In this document: piece by piece, positions 5,792-13,433 of the stretch | Numbering within the stretch: the first letter of the stretch is position 1 | Layout of the letters: each line of letters begins with the position of its first letter | IMG/VR virus record: IMGVR_UViG_3300009786_002758 | Coordinates: 1 to 23,908 of that record | Strand: one strand, 5' to 3' | Source: a virus | Length of the DNA: 23,908 nt | Position numbers and translations under genes: made by a program | The notes under the pieces: model-generated | What the model saw: only the letters and a program-made list of their open reading frames with translations | Told to the model about the DNA's origin: nothing | Databases searched by the model: none

Positions 5792-8207
5792 TATGTTGTC
5801 CTCCCTCTGGGGTGGTTTCTCTCCCCTCTTCGTTACGGGATGGTGCCTCGGAGGGACCCCCCTTTGCGGCAATCCTTTCGGAGAGGGCGGTGTACCTGAA
5901 TGCCTGCTTGTCGTTGGCGATGGCCTTCAGCATGGCAGACTCCTGCCCCACCAGGACGACCTTGCTCTTAGCCCGCGTGACCGCCGTGTAGAACAGGTTG
6001 CGCTGTAGCTGGAACCCAAACGACTCCAGAACAGGAAGCACGATGACATCATATTCCTGCCCCTGACTCTTGTGGACGGTCTGCGCGTAGGCGAGCCGTA
6101 GCAACCTGGCCGCCGTCTTGATGTCCGTGGAGATCCTGTAGGGGCGGGGTCCATGGATCTTGACCTCGATGCGCTTCCTTCCGAGGTCAATGCCCGTGAC
6201 CTTCCCCACATCGCCGTTGTAGACCCCGAGGTCGTAATCGTTCTGCACCACCATCACGCGGTCGCCCTCCCGCACATGTCCCGAAGCGATGCGGATCTCT
6301 CGGGATCCAGCACTGGGGGGATTGATCATGTCCCGCAGCTCGGAGTTGAGGTTCGTGACCCCCGCAACGCCCCCGTGCCTCGGTGAAAGGACCTGGAAGT
6401 TTGACCTGGTGTCATACAGGCGGCGCGTCACCTTCTTGATGATCTCGAGAGCGGCAGCCTCACTGGAGGCGGCGATGAGGCGGAAGTCACCTTCGAGGGG
6501 CGGCGCACCCCCAGCATGTATGGCGTGAGCGGCGATCACGATGTCGGATGCCTCCTCCTGCCGGAAAATCTCCCGGAGGTCGGTGACGGGAAAGATCCCG
6601 CATGACACCAGATCCCGCATGATGTTCCCGGGGCCGACGCTAGGGAGCTGAGCGGCATCCCCGACGAAAACGATGTGGGCATCAGGACGGGTGCCTTCCA
6701 GCACCCTCCATAGGAGCTCCATGTCGAGCATGGACGACTCGTCGATCACGACGATCTTTGCGGGATGCGTGTTGCCGGACCCGTAGGACCAAACCGAACC
6801 CCCCGCTACACGAGCTCCAGCATCCGACTCACCCGAGATCCCCTCGTAGACAGCCTCCCGCTTATCGGTAGAGCCGGGAGATCCACCGAGAGCTCTATGT
6901 ATGGTGGAAGCCTCCGCACCCGTGATGTGTGAGATGCGCTTGGCAGCGATGCCCGTGGGGGCCATGAGAAGGCACCCACTCTCGGCCTGGCTTCCAGAGA
7001 TGCTGACGCCAGCTATCTGGAGGGCCTTCACAAGCACCCTGAGGGATGTAGTCTTGCCCGTCCCCGGAAGGCCCGTGATCACCGAAACTGGATGGGTCAT
7101 GGCCTTCACAACCCCCTTGAACTGTGTGTCCGTCAGGTCGATGTCGAGAGACTCCATGGCCTCCTTCGCCGCCTCCGAGTAGAACTCGTCGGGATCCCCG
7201 TGCCTCTGCGGTTCGACGCAACAATGCTTGAACAGAGCTGTGAAAGGACCGTCTCCGCCGTAGTCGGCAAAGTAGAGTTCCACCTTCTTCAGCAGAGCTT
7301 CCGCAGCTTGCATCTCGAACCGGTGCATATCCGGGGTGTAGACGAGGGTGCCCCTGTCGGGGATGCCCCTGTCGATGAGAATGCGACCCGCCTCGTCGGC
7401 GGCCTTGAGGGCGGTGGCAATCTCGGCGTCCGGAACAGACGATCCGAGTGTGTCCCTCGCCGCAGCCAGAAGGGAGGAGAGGGGAAGCATGACATGGCCG
7501 TGCTTGCGGGCGGTGCGTACAGCGTGTGAACACGCCCCAATGATGCGACCCGGATCATCCATGGGGATTCCCATGGACGCTGCAACCTGGTCCGCATGGG
7601 AGAACCCGAACCCAGGAACCTCGACGAGGGCCCACGGATCCGTTGTCAGGACGTCGATGGACTCGTCCCCGAACACCGTGAAGATTCGGTTGATCTCCCG
7701 GGTCCCAAACCCCATGGCCTCCATCTTCGGGATGGCAGAGAAGAAGGCGCGCGCCTTCTTCCACGCCAGAGCGACTTGCGCTGCCGCCAAGGGTGTGACC
7801 CCCGGCACCTCTGTGAGGGCCTTCTCATCCTCCAAGCTGCTCATGAACGAATCCCCGAGTGCAGCCTTCAGGACGGCAACTGTACGAGGACCCACCCCCT
7901 GGTTCCGGAGAAGGTTCTCGGCAGCCTCGGGGGTCATCCCGCCGCGCAGGACAGGGGCTCTACTGATGAGGAACTGGTGTCCGAACTTCGGGTCATCAAC
8001 CCACGAACCCTCTGCCCCAATCCACGAACCGGGGCGGGGGGGTGCGCCTGCGATGGATCCCTTTGCGACACACCTCGACCCTATCCCTCCTTGTTGAGAA
8101 CTCTCAGGATCCCCAGGATCATCCCTGTTCAGGGAGAAAATGTAGAACGGTTGGGACTCATCACTGAACATCACGGAGTGGACCGTTCCAGAGATATATT
8201 CGGTCAC
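5784..8207 (-). CDS. RecD2-like superfamily 1B DNA helicase
   Basis: The 807-aa protein is a 5'-3' DNA helicase of the RecD2 type. The N-terminal OB-like segment (SGTVHSVMFSDESQPFYIFSL) and helix-hairpin-helix region (about 90-215, with GVGPRTV and VPGFGFSHADQVA) match the extended N-terminus of RecD2. The motor follows: Walker A GLPGTGKTT (379-387), DESS (489-492), GDAAQLPSVGPG (516-527), an SH3-like insert (YNGDVGKVTGIDL), AYAQTVHKSQGQEYD (707-720) and FYTAVTRAKSKV (739-750). Length is close to bacterial RecD2 (about 740-800). It probably unwinds DNA in replication, repair or recombination, playing the part that Dda plays in T4. The ATG overlaps the upstream TGA as ATGA. The last 25 codons contain a promoter motif and encode a disordered tail. 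Confidence 0.95.
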   Translation of the reverse strand: MTEYISGTVHSVMFSDESQPFYIFSLNRDDPGDPESSQQGGIGSRCVAKGSIAGAPPRPGSWIGAEGSWVDDPKFGHQFLISRAPVLRGGMTPEAAENLLRNQGVGPRTVAVLKAALGDSFMSSLEDEKALTEVPGVTPLAAAQVALAWKKARAFFSAIPKMEAMGFGTREINRIFTVFGDESIDVLTTDPWALVEVPGFGFSHADQVAASMGIPMDDPGRIIGACSHAVRTARKHGHVMLPLSSLLAAARDTLGSSVPDAEIATALKAADEAGRILIDRGIPDRGTLVYTPDMHRFEMQAAEALLKKVELYFADYGGDGPFTALFKHCCVEPQRHGDPDEFYSEAAKEAMESLDIDLTDTQFKGVVKAMTHPVSVITGLPGTGKTTSLRVLVKALQIAGVSISGSQAESGCLLMAPTGIAAKRISHITGAEASTIHRALGGSPGSTDKREAVYEGISGESDAGARVAGGSVWSYGSGNTHPAKIVVIDESSMLDMELLWRVLEGTRPDAHIVFVGDAAQLPSVGPGNIMRDLVSCGIFPVTDLREIFRQEEASDIVIAAHAIHAGGAPPLEGDFRLIAASSEAAALEIIKKVTRRLYDTRSNFQVLSPRHGGVAGVTNLNSELRDMINPPSAGSREIRIASGHVREGDRVMVVQNDYDLGVYNGDVGKVTGIDLGRKRIEVKIHGPRPYRISTDIKTAARLLRLAYAQTVHKSQGQEYDVIVLPVLESFGFQLQRNLFYTAVTRAKSKVVLVGQESAMLKAIANDKQAFRYTALSERIAAKGGPSEAPSRNEEGRETTPEGGQHND
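5834..5861 (-). promoter_or_regulatory. phage-type promoter motif d inside the helicase gene
   Basis: GGGGGTCC (5861-5854) and CCCGTA (5839-5834), 14 bases apart on the minus strand, lie within the C-terminal codons of the RecD2-type gene and 43 bases before the 130-aa gene. The 14-base spacer starts CTCCG, as in the copy at 8710-8737. Confidence 0.7.
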
Positions 8208-8701
8208 AGCTCCTCCTTGAGCTTCTCGGAGAGGGTCTGAAGCACGGACGACAGATTCGTTGCCCGGGTCAGAAGATCCCCGATGTCGTCGGAGCCGGCG
8301 ACGGCCTCCGCATCGAACTGCTCAACAATGACCAGCATGGAATGGTGGCCCTCGAGGAAATCCAAACCGAGTAGGGATCCCCCCACGGCCCACGGCTCCT
8401 TGGAAAGGATGCCCTGGGCGAACACATGGTGAAGCCATCCAGGGCGCTCATGATGACCCACAGGACAGGATCCTGTGGGTTCCCACATGCACGAACCACC
8501 GCCCCACCCCTCCGTGGGAGGATTGGGAGGGTTGTGGTGTACGGTCACCATGACCTTGCACCCGAGGTGCGGGGTGAGGGCATCTTCAACGATGCCACCG
8601 TCCTCCGAGCACAGATGCCCGTCGGCGTCCCTATAAAAGACGCCCCCGAGGATGGATGGGGCACTAACCCCCTGCATTTCATTATCCATAGAAGGATTCA
8701 T
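8204..8701 (-). CDS. unknown 165-aa protein
   Basis: I do not recognise this protein. It has a His/Cys/Pro-rich middle (VTVHHNPPNPPTEGWGGG, SCPVGHHERPGWLHH) and an amphipathic helical end (LLTRATNLSSVLQTLSEKLKEEL). The end overlaps the RecD2-type helicase start as ATGA, so translation is coupled and it may work with the helicase. The start is uncertain. ATG at 8701 is only 8 bases after the -10-like box of promoter e, so it would be almost leaderless; ATG at 8689 keeps the roughly 20-base box-to-start distance seen in two other units. Neither has a good Shine-Dalgarno site. Confidence 0.72.
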   Translation of the reverse strand: MNPSMDNEMQGVSAPSILGGVFYRDADGHLCSEDGGIVEDALTPHLGCKVMVTVHHNPPNPPTEGWGGGSCMWEPTGSCPVGHHERPGWLHHVFAQGILSKEPWAVGGSLLGLDFLEGHHSMLVIVEQFDAEAVAGSDDIGDLLTRATNLSSVLQTLSEKLKEEL

Positions 8702-8709
8702 ACCCGTGA

Positions 8710-8737
8710 TACGGGAAGAGGGTGCGGAGGGACCCCC
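8710..8737 (-). promoter_or_regulatory. phage-type promoter motif e (GGGGGTCC-N14-CCCGTA)
   Basis: GGGGGTCC (8737-8730) and CCCGTA (8715-8710) are 14 bases apart on the minus strand, in the 40-base gap between the ribonucleotide reductase gene and the 165-aa/RecD2 pair. The -10-like box is part of a small palindrome, CCCGT-ATC-ACGGG. Confidence 0.75.
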
Positions 8738-8741
8738 CGTA

Positions 8742-10823
8742 CTACGCTATGGAGCAGGAATCGCCGTCACAGAACTTATCCGTAACCTCGTGTTCGGCGG
8801 CCTCCAGATTGAGGGGGCCTACCTTCGCCACCATTCGTTCGTACTGCTTCTCCGTGATCTCGATGTAGGGTGCCTGCTCGTATCCGTGGTCGGCCAGTGG
8901 AAGGAGACTCACGCTCTTGAGTCTGTCCTCGAACACCTCCAAGCAGGACTGAATCTCCGCTGCCTCATCCTCGGAGAAGGTGACGGTGACGCTCACCTGG
9001 TTGTCGGCCCACCATCGCTGGAGGTCGGCGGCGTTGGCGAACTGCTCCCAGATCCCCACTCCGGACTTGCCCTTCGAGAAGTGCTCCTCATGGACTGGAA
9101 AGGAAACCACGACGGTCTTTGGGGCATACTTATCCACCTCAATCTTGTACCCAGCCGCCCTACAAGCATCCACAAGGGGACTTGAGTCGTGGACCCTGAT
9201 GTTCCGGATGTAGAACTCGGAGTGCGGATAGTGGATACCGGGGGTGGCTCCGCAGAGGAGACTCACAGTCCCCGACGGCTTGACCGAGGTGGTCTTGACC
9301 GAGTGCGGGATGCACATCCACTCGCTATAGATCCGGTCGAGCTCTTGGATGTACCCGTAGCCGGCATCACACCACTGAAGGTACTGCCGGCGCCCGAGCT
9401 TCTGGATGGCCTGGATGATCCCACTCTGACTGCAACCGATCCGGCGGTTGCGGAGCATGACGGCATTGGTCCTGTCATCGTGCGTCGGAATCAAGGTCAC
9501 CGTCTTGGCATACAGGTAGGCCATCTTCAAGGTGCGCTTGTAGTCCTCGAGGTCATCGTGATGAGCTGGGAACGTCTCGACCAGGCAGCAGAGCTCGAAA
9601 CTCTCGAGACTCTGTTCGGAGCAAGGATTGGACCCCATCACCCGGCGGTCCTTGTCATTCGGTGGATCGACCAGACGCCCGTAGCGGCGCATGGTGTCGA
9701 GCCAGATGACCCCAGGCTCGCCGTTGGCGGCGATGCTCTCGGACATCTGACTGTAGTCCATCCCAACTGTCCCAAACACGGAGTTGTTGCTGGCCCAGCG
9801 GTGAGTGCGGAGGGGATGGTCGGCAATCTTCGCACGGAGTCGGACGGCCTGCGTCGTGTCACTCTTGCCCTTGCCCTCGAGGCCGGCGAGCTCCCGACTC
9901 CACGCATTGATCTTGGTCGGATCCTTGAGGGTCCTGAAATCCTGATCCGAGGGATCACCGAACATGATCTCCGCCGTACGGCGGACGCCTCCGGCCACGA
10001 CACACCTGCCGATCAGGTTGAACACGTCGACGATGACAGTGGAGGTGATGCGGTACGGCTTCTCGTTCTTCGGGGCCAGAACCTTCGAGATCGAATCCAC
10101 GAGCTCCTTGAGGGGACCAGAGCCGGAGGCGATGCCGCCGAACCCGCTGATGGGGGATCCCTCGGGACGCACTTGAGAGTAGTCGATGGTGCGGGGGTAG
10201 TAGCCCTTCCCCACAAATGAGTTGAGTACGACCTTCACCAAATCGACCCACCCCTCGCGGCTGTCCTCAACGACGAAGGGCTCATCGGTGTAGCGGGGCA
10301 TCTGGACCTTGGCGGTGCCGGCCCCCTTGCAGTCCCCTCCCACGCCGACGCCCAACATGCTCATGTCCATGAGGAAGCAGAACGGGGCGGCGAAGTCGGT
10401 GCCGATGTCCTGCGTTGAAACGAACGCGCAGTTGTTCAGGGCCGCTGACCCCTTGGTGTAGACCAGGTCGGTCCCCATGGTCCAAAGACCACGACCGGGA
10501 GGGAGCCACTTGAACGAGAACATGCGCTCGTACATCTCCTGCGCAGTCCTCTGTGCCTTCGGCTCGTTCCAAGGGAGGCCGAGCTTGCGGCAGTGGATCT
10601 TCTGAACGTTGAAAGTCCCTTCGACGACGCGCTTACAAGTTTCCCACCAGGATTCAGTCGAACCATCTCCCTTGTCTCGGGCGTAAGTGCGCTTGAATGT
10701 GAAGAACCCGACGGGGCCCCAATCGGGAGCTCTGTCCCTGTATGCCTCGACGAAATCCGCTGATAATGAGAAGGTCCTGACCTTCCTGCCGTCTGCATCC
10801 GTTGGGAAGAACTCATATTGCAT
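8742..10823 (-). CDS. class II (adenosylcobalamin-dependent) ribonucleoside-triphosphate reductase
   Basis: This 693-aa enzyme reduces ribonucleotides to deoxyribonucleotides for phage DNA synthesis, using a cobalamin-generated thiyl radical. It matches the monomeric Lactobacillus leichmannii RTPR type (about 740 aa). Cys132 (NNCAF) and Cys412 would be the redox pair. NPCSE gives Cys401 as the thiyl-radical residue and Glu403 as the acid/base residue, and the 11-residue spacing from Cys401 to Cys412 is the same as C408-C419 in RTPR. The C-terminal CDGDSC (Cys685, Cys690) has the spacing of the shuttle pair C731/C736. VAGGVRRTAEI is also typical. The start is ATG at 10823 with GGAG 9 bases upstream; a 69-residue extension lacks the family pattern. 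It follows the clamp-loader genes. Thioredoxin, the usual reductant of RTPR, is encoded at 16653-16979. Confidence 0.95.
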   Translation of the reverse strand: MQYEFFPTDADGRKVRTFSLSADFVEAYRDRAPDWGPVGFFTFKRTYARDKGDGSTESWWETCKRVVEGTFNVQKIHCRKLGLPWNEPKAQRTAQEMYERMFSFKWLPPGRGLWTMGTDLVYTKGSAALNNCAFVSTQDIGTDFAAPFCFLMDMSMLGVGVGGDCKGAGTAKVQMPRYTDEPFVVEDSREGWVDLVKVVLNSFVGKGYYPRTIDYSQVRPEGSPISGFGGIASGSGPLKELVDSISKVLAPKNEKPYRITSTVIVDVFNLIGRCVVAGGVRRTAEIMFGDPSDQDFRTLKDPTKINAWSRELAGLEGKGKSDTTQAVRLRAKIADHPLRTHRWASNNSVFGTVGMDYSQMSESIAANGEPGVIWLDTMRRYGRLVDPPNDKDRRVMGSNPCSEQSLESFELCCLVETFPAHHDDLEDYKRTLKMAYLYAKTVTLIPTHDDRTNAVMLRNRRIGCSQSGIIQAIQKLGRRQYLQWCDAGYGYIQELDRIYSEWMCIPHSVKTTSVKPSGTVSLLCGATPGIHYPHSEFYIRNIRVHDSSPLVDACRAAGYKIEVDKYAPKTVVVSFPVHEEHFSKGKSGVGIWEQFANAADLQRWWADNQVSVTVTFSEDEAAEIQSCLEVFEDRLKSVSLLPLADHGYEQAPYIEITEKQYERMVAKVGPLNLEAAEHEVTDKFCDGDSCSIA

Positions 10824-10856
10824 GTGTATATCTCCGTGTTCCTTGTGTTCATCGTT

Positions 10857-10875
10857 CGGGCGGGGTGCCCGCCTC
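10857..10875 (-). other. small GC hairpin in the reductase leader
   Basis: GGCGGG and CCCGCC form a 6-bp stem in the 62-base gap between the delta-like gene and the reductase gene. No T run follows. It may tune reductase translation or transcription, or have no function. No cobalamin-riboswitch-like structure is seen in this short gap. Confidence 0.35.
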
Positions 10876-10885
10876 ATAACCCCGG

Positions 10886-11857
10886 CTATCGACTCGATAC
10901 CGAGGACCCCGCAGCAGCCTCCGCCAACCCGCACGAGAGCATGTTCCAAGGCGACGCCGCGCCATACCTTACCGCAGCCTCGGCCCCCGCCAGGACCGAC
11001 AGAATCTCGGCGCAGCCCGTCGAACCCCACTTCCGGGCGGCGGGTTCAATCCGGTTCTTCCAGACCCATGGATTGATGCCTACCGCTGCGGCCGCTGCGG
11101 ATCCGAGGGAGGTGGATGAGGCGGCTGACCACTTGACCACCGAGGGGGTCAACCACCCCACGGCCCACATCGTCGGATCCTTTGAGGACCGGGATCCAAT
11201 GCGGCGTGCGGCGGAGAGAATGGCCTTTGCTGACCGTGAAGCCAGTGCCTCCTCGAGCTGTGCGGGGCCAAGCTCGGCCACCGCGGATATGGATCCAGCC
11301 ACATGACCGGGTTGAATGTCTGGGGAACCCGATATGCGGGCCAGCGTATGTGCCTTCAGGACCTCAAAAAGGATGGCCCCAGGGTCGTCCCCTGAACGGG
11401 CGACCAGAGCGGCGGCGAGTCCCTGACCCATCGGGGTTCCCAGACGGGTTGCCTCCCGGACAGCCATGCTGGCTGTAAATGCCGCAAGTTCCCATGGCTT
11501 GCCGGGAATGTTGAACGTCTCGACCAGATCCTTCTTGAACAGGGGTTCGACGAGCTTCTTGAAATCCTTCTTCGTCGCACCCTCGTGTGCAACGATCACC
11601 ATCATGTCGGGGTCATCGACAGCGGACTCAACCAAGCTGGCTACAGCAGACGGAGAGGGTGCGGGGCCCCTGACAATATAGGCGGAGCGGGCAGCCTCGA
11701 AGAAGATGGATCCAGATGCGGCTGCGGCCACGGATGCGGGGTCGTCCCCCGAGAGGCGAGACACATCCCACCCACTCTGGAACAACCCGAGCTCCAGATC
11801 AGCGACTCTCCTGGACACCTGCACAGCGCAGTTGCCCTTCACAAGTGCGGCGGTCAT
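10886..11857 (-). CDS. DNA polymerase III delta-like clamp-loader subunit
   Basis: The 323-aa alanine-rich protein resembles HolA in size and layout. It has an N-terminal Rossmann-like part without a nucleotide-binding P-loop (SIFFEAARSAYIVRGP, then DPDMMVIVAHEGATKKDFKKL, similar to the sensor strand region), then NIPGKPWELAAFTASMAVREATRLG, the segment that in HolA begins the lid region, and a helical C-terminal collar-like domain. It would open the sliding clamp. Its start overlaps the delta'-like gene as ATGA, so the two subunits are probably made together. The family link comes from pattern and neighbour rather than a single invariant motif, so confidence is moderate. Confidence 0.65.
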   Translation of the reverse strand: MTAALVKGNCAVQVSRRVADLELGLFQSGWDVSRLSGDDPASVAAAASGSIFFEAARSAYIVRGPAPSPSAVASLVESAVDDPDMMVIVAHEGATKKDFKKLVEPLFKKDLVETFNIPGKPWELAAFTASMAVREATRLGTPMGQGLAAALVARSGDDPGAILFEVLKAHTLARISGSPDIQPGHVAGSISAVAELGPAQLEEALASRSAKAILSAARRIGSRSSKDPTMWAVGWLTPSVVKWSAASSTSLGSAAAAAVGINPWVWKNRIEPAARKWGSTGCAEILSVLAGAEAAVRYGAASPWNMLSCGLAEAAAGSSVSSR

Positions 11858-12483
11858 CTTGGACCCCCGAGGAGGACGTGTGCGATAGAGGCCTTTGATT
11901 CACGACCGAGGCATGGGCGGAGCCTTGACCAGGCATCCGCCCAGCGGGGATCTGCAAGGAAGGCGGCAGGATCCGTTGCGGCGGCATGTGCGATGTCGGC
12001 TGCGATGCCGCGCGCCAAGTCGATGGGGTCACCACCGAGGATTGTAGCCGCCAGCTCTGCGGGATCCGCCGACAAGAGGCCTGGAGGATCGTCGGAATCG
12101 GACGAACCGGGACACCACTCGGCGAGGCACCTTGACCTGATCGTGGGGCGTACACCCCCGAGGTCGCTAGCCCACAGTATCGGCATGGCGTCGGGATTGG
12201 GTTCCTCAACCATTTTGAGGAGGGCGTCGGCAGCCTCGTCGGTGGCCGCATCCATGGGGCCTATGACGACACAACCGGCCTGATCTGAAACGGGTGGGTT
12301 CCTGTGGAGAGAGGCGAAGGCCCGTGAGTCATCCTTGCGTACACCGGATCCCCCGAGGGGTGGGCAGAGCTGCCTACCCCACGAATCTGCATGGGACAGA
12401 GCCGCCTCGAATGCCCCTGGACCGTGGAAGATGCACGTGGATGGTGCCCTCTGCACCTCTATGGTTTTATTGGTCTCTCCCAA
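11854..12483 (-). CDS. clamp-loader delta'-like subunit (HolB-like)
   Basis: The clamp-loader signature is clear: EAADALLKMVEEPNPDAMPILWAS, then GGVRPTIRSRC, matching the LLK-EEP helix and the SRC sensor motif of delta'/gamma proteins. The P-loop position (IFHGPGAFEAAL) lacks GK[ST], so this subunit should not hydrolyse ATP, as in E. coli delta'. At about 209 aa it is shorter than HolB (334), mainly by loss of the C-terminal collar region. There is no ATG. I choose TTG at 12483 because GGAGGAG precedes it and it lies 19 bases after the promoter box, as in units a (20) and h (18); TTG at 12495 is the alternative and would add four residues. No Walker A-bearing gamma/tau subunit lies in the window. 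Confidence 0.78.
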   Translation of the reverse strand: MGETNKTIEVQRAPSTCIFHGPGAFEAALSHADSWGRQLCPPLGGSGVRKDDSRAFASLHRNPPVSDQAGCVVIGPMDAATDEAADALLKMVEEPNPDAMPILWASDLGGVRPTIRSRCLAEWCPGSSDSDDPPGLLSADPAELAATILGGDPIDLARGIAADIAHAAATDPAAFLADPRWADAWSRLRPCLGRESKASIAHVLLGGPR

Positions 12484-12502
12484 CAGCTCCTCCAATCCCT
12501 CC

Positions 12503-12530
12503 TACGGAGGCGGGCCTCCCGGGGACCCCC
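12503..12530 (-). promoter_or_regulatory. phage-type promoter motif f (GGGGGTCC-N14-TCCGTA)
   Basis: GGGGGTCC (12530-12523) and TCCGTA (12508-12503), 14 bases apart on the minus strand, lie between the zinc-ribbon gene and the clamp-loader genes. They head the delta'-delta-reductase unit. Confidence 0.75.
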
Positions 12531-12536
12531 CATCTG

Positions 12537-12725
12537 TCAGGTTGCGACGTGGAACGACCCACCGCAGGAGAGGCACTTGTAGCGGACATCGAAGCCACCC
12601 CCCGGCCGCTTCTTCTTGAACACGATGGAGGCTGTTTTTCCTTCACAGGGGCGGCATCCCCTGCAGGAGATCCAAACAATAGGGGACGTCTTGGCCGTCA
12701 TTGTCTTTTTCTCACCCGTCTTCAT
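12537..12725 (-). CDS. small zinc-ribbon protein
   Basis: The 62-aa protein has two CxxC knuckles, SCRGC (Cys21, Cys24) and KCLSC (Cys51, Cys54), separated by 26 residues with beta-forming sequence between. This is a classic zinc-ribbon arrangement, often found in small phage proteins that bind nucleic acid or RNA polymerase. The function is unknown. The start at 12725 (after GGGGGATTCA) overlaps the upstream gene by 14 bases; ATG at 12701, 10 bases after that gene's stop, is an alternative that keeps both knuckles. Confidence 0.78.
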   Translation of the reverse strand: MKTGEKKTMTAKTSPIVWISCRGCRPCEGKTASIVFKKKRPGGGFDVRYKCLSCGGSFHVAT

Positions 12726-13212
12726 TGAATCCCCCATCCCACTTGGCAGACCACCCGGCCTCCCTTGAAGGGGCAGTGGGGCCACCGGCTGGTTCCGGAT
12801 CCCCGAAGGGCAACCCGAGATCCTCGATCACCTTATCCGCCCTGGCGATAATGTACCCAATGTCCCCAGCCTCCAGAGCACTGGTGAGGTTCACGGATGC
12901 CTTTGAGAGAGCTCCCGACTCGATCTGCTGTGCAACCATGTCCCAGATAGCCCAATGGACCGATATGGGACGGACCCACAGGTCATGGGGATCCTTCTGC
13001 ACCGTAAGGCGCACCACGACACGCGCCGACGGAGCGGCCCTGTGAGATCCGGGGAAGTAGGGGATGGCCAGCCCGAGGGCCACATAGGCTGCGGCCAGTG
13101 CGACCGGATCTGAAGCTCCCTTTTCAGGGAGGGGGGCGGGGTCCCCAGAGTAGGGGAGCTCGTCCCCCAATCCGGAGGCTGGATACAGATTGTTGTCAGA
13201 GTTGTCTGGCAT
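12712..13212 (-). CDS. unknown 166-aa protein
   Basis: I do not recognise this protein. It is Pro/Gly/Asp-rich at both ends, with a helical centre (DPVALAAAYVALGLAIPYF, then SVHWAIWDMVAQQIESGALSKASVNLTSALEAGDIGYIIARADKVIEDLGL). It has no clear signal peptide. The hydrophobic stretch VALAAAYVALGLAIPYF is short and not obviously membrane-spanning. The start at 13212 is well supported by AGGAGGG 5 bases upstream. A -10-like TCCGTA (13231-13226) precedes it, but the upstream GGGGGTCC box is not recognisable. It is the first gene of the long leftward block next to the repeat region. Confidence 0.78.
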   Translation of the reverse strand: MPDNSDNNLYPASGLGDELPYSGDPAPLPEKGASDPVALAAAYVALGLAIPYFPGSHRAAPSARVVVRLTVQKDPHDLWVRPISVHWAIWDMVAQQIESGALSKASVNLTSALEAGDIGYIIARADKVIEDLGLPFGDPEPAGGPTAPSREAGWSAKWDGGFNEDG

Positions 13213-13320
13213 TGGATCCCTCCTATACGGAGGTTTGCCGATAGATGGGCGACCGTGAAGCCCACCCCCCACCCCGGTAGAGGGAGGGATTTTCCACCGA
13301 AGAGGAGGGAGAGCTAACTT

Positions 13321-13380
13321 TGGGGCTGGAAGTTACAGATTGAGGCTGGAACTTCCAGATTGAGGCTGGAAGTTCCAGAT
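13321..13380. repeat. three tandem 20-bp iteron-like repeats
   Basis: The unit TGRGGCTGGAASTTMCAGAT occurs three times with no gap (13321-13340, 13341-13360, 13361-13380), differing at three positions only. Each contains the near-palindrome CTGGAA-S-TTCCAG (broken in copy one by an A). Another AAGTTCCAGGAT lies at about 13434-13445. Such arrays are usual binding sites for replication initiators or repressors. Confidence 0.93.
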
Positions 13381-13412
13381 CCGCAAGCTCAAGACACACG
13401 AATACAAATCCC

Positions 13413-13433
13413 GTAGATGAGATTTTCATCTAC
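13413..13433. other. perfect 8-bp hairpin next to the iterons
   Basis: GTAGATGA and TCATCTAC are perfectly complementary around a GATTT loop. It is AT-richer than its surroundings and lies 33 bases from the repeat array. It could be a primer or cruciform site of an origin, or an operator. Confidence 0.8.

Noticed and set aside
9189-10220. 343-aa rightward open frame inside the ribonucleotide reductase gene
   Set aside because: It is a mirror frame of a gene with all catalytic motifs; composition is that of a GC-rich shadow.
10824-11030. 69-residue N-terminal extension of the ribonucleotide reductase
   Set aside because: It overlaps the delta-like gene in another frame and has no family pattern; the ATG at 10823 has a proper ribosome site.
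13226-13253. A further copy of the promoter motif before the 166-aa gene
   Set aside because: TCCGTA is present with a good ribosome site downstream, but no GGGGGTCC lies 13-16 bases upstream.
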